In this document: positions 27,187 through 35,514 of the stretch, piece by piece | How positions within the stretch are numbered: the stretch's first letter is position 1 | Layout: the number at the start of each line of letters is the position of its first letter | From: Marinobacterium stanieri | GTDB lineage: Bacteria > Pseudomonadota > Gammaproteobacteria > Pseudomonadales > Balneatricaceae | Length of the DNA: 64,000 nt | Assembly (NCBI RefSeq): GCF_900155945.1 | Contig: NZ_FTMN01000007.1 | Location: 124,001 to 188,000, forward strand | Direction: 5' to 3' | Position numbers and translations under genes: made by a program | Notes under the pieces: model-generated | What the model was told of the DNA's origin: nothing | Database searches by the model: none | The model's input: the letters and a program-made list of their open reading frames with translations, nothing else

Positions 27187-28743
27187 TTATTCTTCAATAA
27201 CCAGGTCACCCAGGTACGGGAAGTTCATCACGTTGACCACCGGCTCAACATTGACGCCCTTGCGAGCGGCCCATGCCAGGTTCTGCCAGTGCAGCGGGAT
27301 GTAGGCAGCGTCGTCGTACAACATCTGTTCGATCTTCTGCATGATGGCTGCACGTTTGGCCGGATCAGTTTCACTGTTGGCTTCATGCATCATCTTGTCT
27401 GCTTCCGGATTACAGTAGTTACCGGAGTTGTACTGACCCAGGCCGCTGTCAGTATCCGGGCAAGCAGTGAGGAATTCGAAGAAGTTGTTGGAATCTTCTG
27501 TATCCGCATGCCAGCCGATCATCATCATGTCAGCCGCGCGCTCATCGAACTCACCCCAGTACTGCGCCTTGGGCATGGTTTTCAGATCAACGGTGATGTT
27601 GATCTTGGCCAGCATGGACGCCACCGCCTGAGCGATTTTTTCATCGTTCACGTAACGGTTGTTCGGCGCCATCATGGTGATGGTGAAACCGTCGGCGTAA
27701 CCCGCTTCTTCCATCAGCTGCTTGGCTTTCTTTAGGTCATAACGCGGCTTCAGAGCCTCGTTATAACCAAGGTAGCCTTCCGGGCTCATCTGTGCGGCAG
27801 GGGTAGCGAAACCGCGCATGATTTTCTTGACGATACCTTCCTGGTTGATGGCGTAGGCAACAGCCTGACGTACACGGGCATCCTTGAAGGCTTCAACACG
27901 TTCCTGGTTCATCTGGAAGGTGATGATACGGGTACCACCCATGGTCACCAGATCAACCTTGTCGTTGCTGACGATACGCTTGTGATCGGTCGGCGGAACC
28001 GGCGCGATGAAATCAACATCGCCGGACAGCAGTGCGGCAACACGGGTCGGGGCTTCCTTGATCGGCGTCAGTACGATTTCGTCAACGTTACCCGGGGAGT
28101 TGGTGTCCCAGTAGTTGTCGAAACGGGTGAAATCAACACGTACACCCTGCTGGCGCTCACTGACCACGTAGGGGCCAGTACCGGACAGCTGACGGGACGC
28201 GAAGGAGTTGCCGTGCTTCACCAGCTTGTCTTTGGGTTCGCCATTGGCATCGTTACCGGTGTAGAAGGCGCTGTCCATCGGGAACAGATAGGTTACGTTG
28301 TTCAGGACCAGCGGGAAGGGCTTGTTGGTGACCAGGTCGATGGTGTAGTCATCGATCACTTTCAGCTCAGCGAACGGCGCGAAGATACCCTTGAAGTCCG
28401 GGGAGGTGCGCAGACGGTTGAAGGTGAACAGAACGTCCTTGGCGGTAAAGTCGTTACCGGAATGGAATTTAACGCCCTTACGCAGATGGAAGCGCATGGT
28501 CAGGTCGTCAATACGTTCCCACTTTTCGGCCAGACGCGGCTCAAAACCCAGATTGCGATCCCAGCGGACCAGCGGGTCGAAGGTCATGTGCGCCAGCTGC
28601 ATGGTACCGCCGGACAACTGCTCATGGGGGTCAAGGGAGACAGGGTCAGCGTCGTAGGCCATTTTCAGGGTTGCGGCATTCGCGCCCGCCATGAGCCCAA
28701 GGCTCATCATGGCACCCGCCAGTAGGGATACAGTTTTGTTCAT
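27187..28743 (-). CDS. Peptide ABC transporter substrate-binding protein (DppA/SBP_bac_5 family)
   Basis: 518 residues. Signal peptide of about 23 residues ends LMAGANA|A. Family features are DADPVSLDPHEQLSGG near the mature start, LRKGVKFHSGNDFTAKDVLF at about 89-108, and a C-terminal WQNLAWAARKGV. It is a periplasmic receptor for di/oligopeptides or similar compounds; the exact ligand cannot be read. First gene of the cluster binding protein-permease-permease-ATPase-ATPase-M14 carboxypeptidase-LysR-PepQ. Confidence 0.9.
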   Translation of the reverse strand: MNKTVSLLAGAMMSLGLMAGANAATLKMAYDADPVSLDPHEQLSGGTMQLAHMTFDPLVRWDRNLGFEPRLAEKWERIDDLTMRFHLRKGVKFHSGNDFTAKDVLFTFNRLRTSPDFKGIFAPFAELKVIDDYTIDLVTNKPFPLVLNNVTYLFPMDSAFYTGNDANGEPKDKLVKHGNSFASRQLSGTGPYVVSERQQGVRVDFTRFDNYWDTNSPGNVDEIVLTPIKEAPTRVAALLSGDVDFIAPVPPTDHKRIVSNDKVDLVTMGGTRIITFQMNQERVEAFKDARVRQAVAYAINQEGIVKKIMRGFATPAAQMSPEGYLGYNEALKPRYDLKKAKQLMEEAGYADGFTITMMAPNNRYVNDEKIAQAVASMLAKINITVDLKTMPKAQYWGEFDERAADMMMIGWHADTEDSNNFFEFLTACPDTDSGLGQYNSGNYCNPEADKMMHEANSETDPAKRAAIMQKIEQMLYDDAAYIPLHWQNLAWAARKGVNVEPVVNVMNFPYLGDLVIEE

Positions 28744-28975
28744 ATTGGCTTCCTGTTGTTATTGCCCTGCAGCATCTCAAATTGGATGCAGCCTGTTGTC
28801 GTTGGAAAATGACTTTTAATTAATCCGTCATTAAAAAAAGTCTAATGGAAGCCAGCCCCCCTACCAATTTGAATAACGAAACAGGGGATACGTTATCTGT
28901 ATAGCGCTATTTTTCCTTTCAAAACAAACAACTTAGAAAAGTCAGAAATAGATGACGCCGGTTAGGCCAGCTGTT

Positions 28976-29719
28976 TTACGGGTAGGTTTTGAGCCGTTTC
29001 AGGTAAGAGGAAAGCGAAAAACCCAGATGCTGACTCAGTTCACGCGCCCGTTTTTCCAATTGCCCGGAGCTCAGTCCATGGTCCTCTGCCGCTGCAAAAA
29101 CGACCCAGTTGCCACTCTGGGTATGGCAGCCGTAAAGCACGCCAAAATGTTCCAGCAACAACTCCAGTGTTCGCCCTCCCACATGGTCGCGCCAGAGGTT
29201 CAACACCAGCCAGCCGCCAGGCTTCAGTTGCTCTTCACAGAGGGCCAGATAGTCTTCACCCAGCTGTTTTTCATTCAGCCCGTCAGCGCCATAGATATCA
29301 CTGAAGATAATGTCCGCCTTGCGGGTTTTAACGGATTGCAGAAACTCCAGGGCATCCAAAGTGTGGATCTGCATGCGCTTGCCACGGGGCAGTTGAAAGA
29401 AACGATAGGCAACTTCGACAACTTCGGGGCGCAGCTCCACAATCTGCTGCTTACAGCCAGCAAAGCGCCCGTGCAGACAGGTATTGAGCGCCCCGGCACC
29501 CAGCCCGAGGCTGATCACCTGCTTGGGTTCAGCAAACAGCAGCACCAGTAGCATGGCGCGGACATATTCATGCTCGGGAATCATCGGCTCATGCTTCAGG
29601 CAGCAGCTCTGTTCGTCCACATCACCAAAAGCAAGATAGCGTTTTTCACCGTCATCAAGCACACGCACCGCCCCATAGCTGTCGTGGCCTCGGTAGATTT
29701 CTTTGCCCGGTAATGACAT
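28976..29719 (-). CDS. Spermidine-synthase-like SAM-fold protein
   Basis: 247 residues with the polyamine-synthase/methyltransferase nucleotide fold: ISLGLGAGALNTCLHG as the glycine loop, QIVELRPEVVEVAYRFF with the acidic residue, and ADIIFSDIYGADGLNEKQ in place of the usual catalytic Asp-loop. The short form lacks the N-terminal domain of true spermidine synthases, and similar proteins are annotated only as spermine/spermidine-synthase-like. AAGGA lies 6 bases before the ATG. Monocistronic, 232 bases before the peptide transporter gene on the same strand. Confidence 0.75.
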   Translation of the reverse strand: MSLPGKEIYRGHDSYGAVRVLDDGEKRYLAFGDVDEQSCCLKHEPMIPEHEYVRAMLLVLLFAEPKQVISLGLGAGALNTCLHGRFAGCKQQIVELRPEVVEVAYRFFQLPRGKRMQIHTLDALEFLQSVKTRKADIIFSDIYGADGLNEKQLGEDYLALCEEQLKPGGWLVLNLWRDHVGGRTLELLLEHFGVLYGCHTQSGNWVVFAAAEDHGLSSGQLEKRARELSQHLGFSLSSYLKRLKTYP

Positions 29720-29864
29720 CTGGATTCCTTGAGCTGCCGCAAAAGGCCGCCATTATGCCTGTGCCTGCCACCAAAGTCGTGCCGCCGGCGCTGACGTTTC
29801 CCTTTTGTATGGTGCACACTAGACTCAAAGATGCGTACTGGAATCACGTCACGAGGGAAGCGCC

Positions 29865-30236
29865 ATGCCGGAAGTACTGGTTGTCGACGACGAGCCCAAC
29901 ATCCTGTTGTCACTTGAGTTTCTGATGCAGCAAGCGGGATACAAGGTGGTAACCGCGCCGGATGCCGAGCAGGCTGCAGTGCTGATCGCCGGACACTGCC
30001 CGGACCTGGTCCTGCTCGATATCAGCCTGCCGGGCATGAGTGGCTTTGATCTGCTGGAGCAGCTGCGCCAACAGCCGGACACACAGAAATTGCCTGTTAT
30101 CATGCTGACCGCACATGGCCGTGAGGTTGAAAAGGAGAAAGGACTGGCACTGGGCGCCAATGACTACATCACCAAACCCTTCTCCACTCGTGACCTGGTC
30201 AGCCGTGTCGATGCCTTGCTGAACACGCCAACATAA
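29865..30236 (+). CDS. Single-domain response regulator (CheY-like receiver)
   Basis: 123 residues that are entirely receiver domain: acidic pair in VVDDEPN, phospho-acceptor Asp in [13 protein letters not shown] (about residue 50), Thr in VIMLTAHG and Lys in YITKPFS. There is no output domain. It is first in an operon with the pseudo-kinase/exonuclease fusion (21 bases later), a 64-residue membrane protein and an SLC5-linked histidine kinase, so it is probably phosphorylated by that kinase (inference). Confidence 0.88.
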   Translation: MPEVLVVDDEPNILLSLEFLMQQAGYKVVTAPDAEQAAVLIAGHCPDLVLLDISLPGMSGFDLLEQLRQQPDTQKLPVIMLTAHGREVEKEKGLALGANDYITKPFSTRDLVSRVDALLNTPT

Positions 30237-30256
30237 TCCTGGCAGGAGACCGAGTC

Positions 30257-32281
30257 ATGCCCAACCGCCAGAATCTGATTGGTATTTGGCTCCTGCTCAC
30301 CGGAGTCGCATTCGTAATCGGTATAGGCCTCGCAATGACGCTGATCAGCCAGCTTCAGCCCCCTGTTCCCATGGCGCTGATCTGGACGTTGGGACTATTG
30401 CCTGGCGCACTTTTGCTGGCTTTGGGACTGGTATTGGAATGGCGTCTGTTTGCGCCGCTGCGCCAACTGCAGGTATTGCTGGCACGCCTGCTGGCAAGCC
30501 CGGATGCCAAATCCGACTTCCCTCTGGCCGGCTGGCTGAACGGATTGCAGTCTGATCTTGATCAGGTCCGCAATGGCTGGCGTCAGGACCGACAACGACT
30601 CAAGGATGCACGCACCGAAGGCGCACAGGAAGCGGCCAGCACCCAGCAGGAACTGGAGAGCCTGGTGCAATCGCTCAGCCTGCCGCTGCTGATCTGCGAT
30701 AAACATCAGCGCCTGCTACTGTTTAATCAGGCCGCCGTAGAGTTATTGGGCGAACACAGCCCGCTTGGTCTTGGTCGACCACTGACACAGATTCTGCCCC
30801 ACAGCAGCCTCAAGGACGCCCTTAATCATTTTGACGCCGACAGTGCCCCCCATCCTTTATTATTACCCGGTGAGCAGCACTGGCTCAGATGTGAGATTCG
30901 CGCGCTGGCCGGCGCCAGCCAGCACCGACTGATCACCCTGCAGGATTCCACTGCTGCCCTGCGTGCCGACCAGCAGTGGCAACACAGCCTCAGCCAACTG
31001 CTGCCCCGCCTGCGCGGCCATGCCGGCAGCCTCGGCAGTGCCACTGAAGCGCTGATCCAGAGCCGCGACAACCCTGATCTTTCCCGCCGCCTTGAACAGG
31101 CGATTGAACAGGACAGCGAAGGCCTGGCCCATACACTGGATAGCCTGACCCGCTTGATCGAGTCTCATCAGCTGGGGCATGCCCGTCTGGAGGACACCTG
31201 GTCCAACGACCTCTGCCATGCGCTGCAAGCCAAGCTCAAGCCAGCCAGTATCCAGATCACCCCCATCGGCATTCCCGCCTGGCTCAAGGTTGACGGGCCC
31301 AGCTTGCTGGCTCTGCTGGAGCATGTGTTGCGAAACCTGAAACAGGCCCAGAATATTGACCAGTTCGAGCTGGAGTTGCTGCTGGGCAACCGCCGGGTCT
31401 ATCTCGACCTCTGCTGGCATGGAAAAGCGGTCACTGAAACCCGGCTGGCGAGCTGGCGGGAACAAAGCCTGTTTGATGAGCCCCTGTCGCCACGATTCAG
31501 CGATGTATTGAGCCAGCACGGTGCCGACCTCTGGTCACTCCCCAATGAACGCCCGGAGGATCCTGTACGGCTGCGCCTGCCTTTGCCCGCATCGTCACGT
31601 GGCCTGACTCCGGTTGCCAAAGTGCGCTCACGCCCTGAGTTTCATGACTTCAGCATCGCCCAGCTGGCTCCGCCCGATCAGGACCTGGCCAGCCGACCTC
31701 TGGATCAGCTGGAATTGGTAGTATTCGACACCGAGACCACCGGCCTGGATCTGCGCGGCGGTGATCGCATTATCAGTCTGGCCGGTTGCCGTATCCTGAA
31801 TGGTCGCCTGCTGGCTGACGACAGCTTCGACCAACTGGTCAATCCGGGCCGGTCCATCCCGCAGGCAAGCACCGCCATCCATGGTCTGACCGATGAAGAT
31901 GTCGCCCAGGCACCGCCGGTGGAGGTGGTATTACCGAATTTCCATCGTTATGCCGGTAACGCAGTGCTGGTGGCACATAACGCCGCCTTTGATGTGCTTG
32001 CTCTGCAGCTGGCGGGGCCATCAATCGAGTTTACCAACCCGGTACTGGATACCCTGTTCCTGTCACGCGCACTGGATCCGACTCTGGACGGACACGGGCT
32101 CGACGCCCTGGCGGAGCGCTTTGAACTCCAGTTCCCACCCGGCACCCGCCATACCGCACTGGGCGATGCCCGGGTAACCGCCGAGCTGCTGCTGTGCCTG
32201 CTGCCGCGCCTAAAGGCACGGGGCGTGCGCACACTGGGTGAAGCGCTGGCGCTGCAGGCCAAGGGAGAACACAGCCAATGA
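30257..32281 (+). CDS. Membrane-anchored PAS/degenerate histidine kinase fused to a DnaQ-like 3'-5' exonuclease
   Basis: 674 residues. Two N-terminal membrane helices (about 8-30 and 38-62), a coiled coil, a PAS-like domain (about 140-235, LLICDKHQRLLLFNQAAVELLG), then a kinase-like region that has lost its catalytic residues. Its dimerisation helix reads LRGHAGSLGSATEAL, with Pro where the phospho-His should be, and the N and G boxes are unrecognisable. The C-terminal 185 residues form an intact DEDDh exonuclease: Asp and Glu in FDTETTG (near 490), HGLTDED, AHNAAFD, and His/Asp in HTALGDA (near 631-636). Exonuclease genes near acetate-symporter or CrbS-type kinase genes are known; the substrate here is unknown. 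It ends in an ATGA overlap with the next gene. Confidence 0.85.
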   Translation: MPNRQNLIGIWLLLTGVAFVIGIGLAMTLISQLQPPVPMALIWTLGLLPGALLLALGLVLEWRLFAPLRQLQVLLARLLASPDAKSDFPLAGWLNGLQSDLDQVRNGWRQDRQRLKDARTEGAQEAASTQQELESLVQSLSLPLLICDKHQRLLLFNQAAVELLGEHSPLGLGRPLTQILPHSSLKDALNHFDADSAPHPLLLPGEQHWLRCEIRALAGASQHRLITLQDSTAALRADQQWQHSLSQLLPRLRGHAGSLGSATEALIQSRDNPDLSRRLEQAIEQDSEGLAHTLDSLTRLIESHQLGHARLEDTWSNDLCHALQAKLKPASIQITPIGIPAWLKVDGPSLLALLEHVLRNLKQAQNIDQFELELLLGNRRVYLDLCWHGKAVTETRLASWREQSLFDEPLSPRFSDVLSQHGADLWSLPNERPEDPVRLRLPLPASSRGLTPVAKVRSRPEFHDFSIAQLAPPDQDLASRPLDQLELVVFDTETTGLDLRGGDRIISLAGCRILNGRLLADDSFDQLVNPGRSIPQASTAIHGLTDEDVAQAPPVEVVLPNFHRYAGNAVLVAHNAAFDVLALQLAGPSIEFTNPVLDTLFLSRALDPTLDGHGLDALAERFELQFPPGTRHTALGDARVTAELLLCLLPRLKARGVRTLGEALALQAKGEHSQ

Positions 32282-32472
32282 AAGCGCCCCTGCAAAGTCG
32301 ACTGGTCGCCCTGAGCCTGCTGGCACTGGCACTCTTTTCACCGCCGCTGCTACTGCTGTTTGACCGCCCGGCCGCCTGGGGCTTCTCAAGCCTGCCGGTG
32401 AGTATTTACCTGATCTGGGCACTGGTGATTCTATTGGCGGCACTGACACTGGAGCGGCCGGATGCAGACTAA
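32278..32472 (+). CDS. Small two-helix membrane protein
   Basis: 64 residues with two hydrophobic helices (LVALSLLALALFSPPLLLLF and VSIYLIWALVILLAALTL). It overlaps the exonuclease gene by 4 bases and the SLC5-kinase gene by 11, so all four genes of the block are translationally coupled. The position is that of the small DUF485/DUF4212-type partner of acetate-type symporters, and the layout fits, but similarity is too weak to assign the family by eye. Confidence 0.7.
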   Translation: MKAPLQSRLVALSLLALALFSPPLLLLFDRPAAWGFSSLPVSIYLIWALVILLAALTLERPDAD

Positions 32473-35218
32473 CTGGGTCGTGCTCATCATCGCCTTCAGT
32501 TATCTGGCGCTGCTGTTCGTCATCGCAGCCTGGGGGGATCGTCGTGCGGAACAAGGCCGATCCCTGGTCAACTCACCGACCATATATGCCCTGTCGATTG
32601 CGGTTTACTGCACCGCCTGGACGTTCTATGGCAGTGTCGGTCGCGCCGCAACCACTGGCCTCAGTTTCCTGCTGATCTACCTTGGCCCTACCCTGGCCAT
32701 GCTCTGTGGCTGGCTGGTGCTGCGCAAAATGGTGCGTATTGCCCGCTCTCAACGCATTACCTCCATTGCCGACTTTATCAGCGCCCGTTATGGCAAAAGC
32801 AGCGGCCTGGGGATGCTGGTGGCACTGATTGCCGTGGTAGCGATCATGCCCTACATCGCACTACAGCTGAAAGCGATCACCGTCAGCTATGGCGTACTCA
32901 CGGAGTACCCCAACCTTTCACCCCCCGACCTGTCCCTGAGTGACTTCTGGAATGACAAGGCATTCTGGGTCGCACTGGTGCTGGCCGTTTTCATTATCCT
33001 GTTCGGTACCCGCCATCTGGATGCCAGCGAGCGCCACGAAGGCATGGTCACGGCCATCGCCTTCGAGTCACTGGTGAAACTTTTCGCCTTTATCGCAGTG
33101 GGCGTGTTTACTTGCTTTGTACTTTATCCTAGCCCTGCGACACTACTATCTCAGGCCGGTGCGTTATTGCCGGAGATGGAGCGCCACTTCGGCCTCGACC
33201 AGATTCCCGGTGGCCCACTGGGCTGGTTCGGCACCCTGGTACTGGCCGCACTGGCGTTTATTACACTGCCACGCCAGTTCCAGGTACTGGTGGTGGAGAA
33301 CGTAAACGAACAGCACCTGCGCCGTGCCTGCTGGCTGTTTCCGCTCTACCTGCTATTGATCAACCTGTTCGTCATCCCCATCGCCCTGGCCGGCCTGTTG
33401 GGACTACCCGGCACCGGCGAGCCGGACAGTTTCGTCCTGACCCTGCCGCTGGCAGCGGGACTGGAGGCCTTGCCCCTGCTGGTGTTTATTGGTGGCCTTT
33501 CTGCCGCGACCAGCATGATGATCGTGGAGACCATCGCCCTGTCGACCATGGTCAGCAACCAGCTGGTAATGCCTCTTCTGCTGCGCTGGCGGCGTCTGCA
33601 CCTGGAAGAATCACACGACCTGTCCGGCTGGCTGCTGGGCATCCGTCGCATTGCCATCATCGCCATCCTGATTCTGGGCTACCTCTACCATGCTCTGATT
33701 GGCGAAGCCTACAGTCTGGTTACCATTGGCCTGGTTTCCTTTGCTGCGGCAGCCCAGTTCGCACCTGCGCTTCTGCTGGGGCTCTACTGGCGCGGTGCCA
33801 GCCGCAATGGCGCTGCAGCCGGTCTGGTGGCTGGCATTCTGGTGTGGGCCTGGACGCTATTGATTCCCGGCTTTGCCCTGTCGGGCTGGATGCAGACCGA
33901 CTTTATCGAGCGGGGGCCGATGGGCCTTGAGTGGCTCAAGCCCTATGCTCTGTTTGGTCTGGAAGGCTGGGATATCTATACCCATGCGCTGTTCTGGAGC
34001 ATGCTGGCCAACCTGGGTTTGTTGATCGGTGTATCCCTGTTCAGTCGCCAGAGTCATATGGAACAAACTCAGGCTGCACTCTTTACCAACGCACTTAAGC
34101 CCGAAGCCGAGATGGCCGCCATCTGGCAGGGCCATGCCAGCCGCTATGAACTGTTCAGGCTGGTGCAGCGTTACCTGGGTAAAGCCGCTACCCAACGCCT
34201 GCTGGGTCCGGCGCCAACCGGCGATCAGATTGACTCTGCCGCGACGCCGGCCATGCTGGCGGCTGCCGAACAGGGGCTGACCGGCGCACTCGGCAGTGCG
34301 ACAGCCCGTATTCTGATCAACTCGGTGGTCCGCGGCGAAGCACTGGATATGGCATCCATCCTGAGCATTCTCGATACCACCTCGCAAACCCTGGAATACA
34401 ACCGACGGCTGGAACAGAAGTCCGACGAGCTGGCCCGCATCGGCACCGAACTGAAGGGCGCCAATGACCGTTTGCGTGAACTGGACCGGCTCAAGGACGA
34501 GTTTCTGGCCATGGTCAGCCATGAGCTGCGCACGCCACTGACATCCATCCGAGCCTTTGCCGAAATTCTGAACGACAGCGAAGACATGGCCCCGGAACAG
34601 CGCCAGCATTTTCTGACCATTATCGTGCGCGAGAGCGAGCGCCTGTCGCGCCTGATTGAAGAAATTCTGGATATGGCACGGCTGGAATCGGGGCGCATGA
34701 CACTATCGCCGCAACGCTGCGACCTGTCACAACTGGGCCACCAGGCCGTTGAAGCGGTGACACAGCTGTTTGAGCAGCGCCAGGTTCAGCTGGATGTTGA
34801 ACTGCCCGATACGCCCTGCCCGGTCATTGCCGACCCGGACCGCCTGCAGCAAGTGCTGATCAACCTGCTCGACAACGCTAGCAAGTTTGCCGACCCTGAA
34901 ACGCCTCAGGTTCTACTGCGCTTACAGCAGCACAAGCATAAGTTCAGCGTCAGCGTAGAGGACAACGGCCCCGGCATTGATGAAGCCGAGCGCGAGAAGG
35001 TATTCGAGAAATTTCACCAGATTGAACATCAGCAGCAGGGCCAACAGGTTGCCGCTCAACGGCCCAAAGGTACCGGGCTTGGATTGCCCATCAGCCGAGG
35101 GATTATCAATCAGTTGGGTGGTCGGCTATGGGTGGCCGAGCCCGAAGTTTTAGGCGGTGCGTGCCTGCGACTGTCATTGCCACAGGCACTGGAGGAAGAT
35201 CAGGAAGTCAGTTCGTAA
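32462..35218 (+). CDS. SLC5 symporter-linked sensor histidine kinase (CrbS/CbrA/MxtR type)
   Basis: 918 residues. The N-terminal half is a sodium:solute symporter-like domain of about 13 membrane helices (YCTAWTFYGSVGRAATTG, FNEQHLRRA-type loops, TRHLDASERHEGM). It is followed by a STAC domain (LVQRYLGKAATQRLL, then GALGSATARILINSV), a coiled coil, H box MVSHELRTPLTSIRAF, N box LINLLDNASKFA, and G boxes DNGPGID and GTGLGLPISRG. No PAS and no receiver follow, unlike CrbS or MxtR, but a lone receiver is encoded at the operon start. CrbS-type kinases control acetate use, so a small carboxylate signal is plausible. The 3' end overlaps the convergent bfd gene by 19 bases. Confidence 0.9.
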   Translation: MQTNWVVLIIAFSYLALLFVIAAWGDRRAEQGRSLVNSPTIYALSIAVYCTAWTFYGSVGRAATTGLSFLLIYLGPTLAMLCGWLVLRKMVRIARSQRITSIADFISARYGKSSGLGMLVALIAVVAIMPYIALQLKAITVSYGVLTEYPNLSPPDLSLSDFWNDKAFWVALVLAVFIILFGTRHLDASERHEGMVTAIAFESLVKLFAFIAVGVFTCFVLYPSPATLLSQAGALLPEMERHFGLDQIPGGPLGWFGTLVLAALAFITLPRQFQVLVVENVNEQHLRRACWLFPLYLLLINLFVIPIALAGLLGLPGTGEPDSFVLTLPLAAGLEALPLLVFIGGLSAATSMMIVETIALSTMVSNQLVMPLLLRWRRLHLEESHDLSGWLLGIRRIAIIAILILGYLYHALIGEAYSLVTIGLVSFAAAAQFAPALLLGLYWRGASRNGAAAGLVAGILVWAWTLLIPGFALSGWMQTDFIERGPMGLEWLKPYALFGLEGWDIYTHALFWSMLANLGLLIGVSLFSRQSHMEQTQAALFTNALKPEAEMAAIWQGHASRYELFRLVQRYLGKAATQRLLGPAPTGDQIDSAATPAMLAAAEQGLTGALGSATARILINSVVRGEALDMASILSILDTTSQTLEYNRRLEQKSDELARIGTELKGANDRLRELDRLKDEFLAMVSHELRTPLTSIRAFAEILNDSEDMAPEQRQHFLTIIVRESERLSRLIEEILDMARLESGRMTLSPQRCDLSQLGHQAVEAVTQLFEQRQVQLDVELPDTPCPVIADPDRLQQVLINLLDNASKFADPETPQVLLRLQQHKHKFSVSVEDNGPGIDEAEREKVFEKFHQIEHQQQGQQVAAQRPKGTGLGLPISRGIINQLGGRLWVAEPEVLGGACLRLSLPQALEEDQEVSS

Positions 35219-35415
35219 GCCAGATTCGCCAGACCGGCCAGCGGCCCCTGGTCGGCGTTCAATTCACGCACCATACGGCGGGTTTCACAGGCACACTTGC
35301 CACACTGGGTACCCAACTCGGTTTCCCGGCGGATATCTGCTAATGAAGTCGCCCCTTCATCCACCAGGCGGCGAATTTCTCGGTCACTGACACGTTTGCA
35401 GATACAGATGATCAT
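35200..35415 (-). CDS. bfd: Bacterioferritin-associated ferredoxin Bfd
   Basis: 71 residues. Four cysteines of the [2Fe-2S] site are visible: Cys4 and Cys6 (MIICICKRV), Cys38 and Cys41 (TQCGKCACETRR). It reduces bacterioferritin to release stored iron. ATG 35415 matches the family start exactly; an upstream extension in frame (to 35514) is not supported. A Fur-box-like dyad lies 55-73 bases upstream. No bacterioferritin gene is in the window. Confidence 0.92.
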   Translation of the reverse strand: MIICICKRVSDREIRRLVDEGATSLADIRRETELGTQCGKCACETRRMVRELNADQGPLAGLANLAYELTS

Positions 35416-35469
35416 GGCTGTTCGTCCATCACTATCATGAGAATAGGTTTTATTTATGGTTCGAATATA

Positions 35470-35488
35470 AATGAAACATATTCTCATT
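35470..35488 (-). promoter_or_regulatory. Fur-box-like operator upstream of bfd
   Basis: On the minus strand AATGAGAATATGTTTCATT is a 19-bp imperfect dyad; against the 7-1-7 Fur pattern it matches about 10 of 14 positions. A second TGAGAAT in the opposite orientation lies at 35438-35444. Iron-starvation control of bfd is well known, so the location fits. Confidence 0.45.
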
Positions 35489-35514
35489 ACAACCCTAATG
35501 ATAACTGATCGCAT

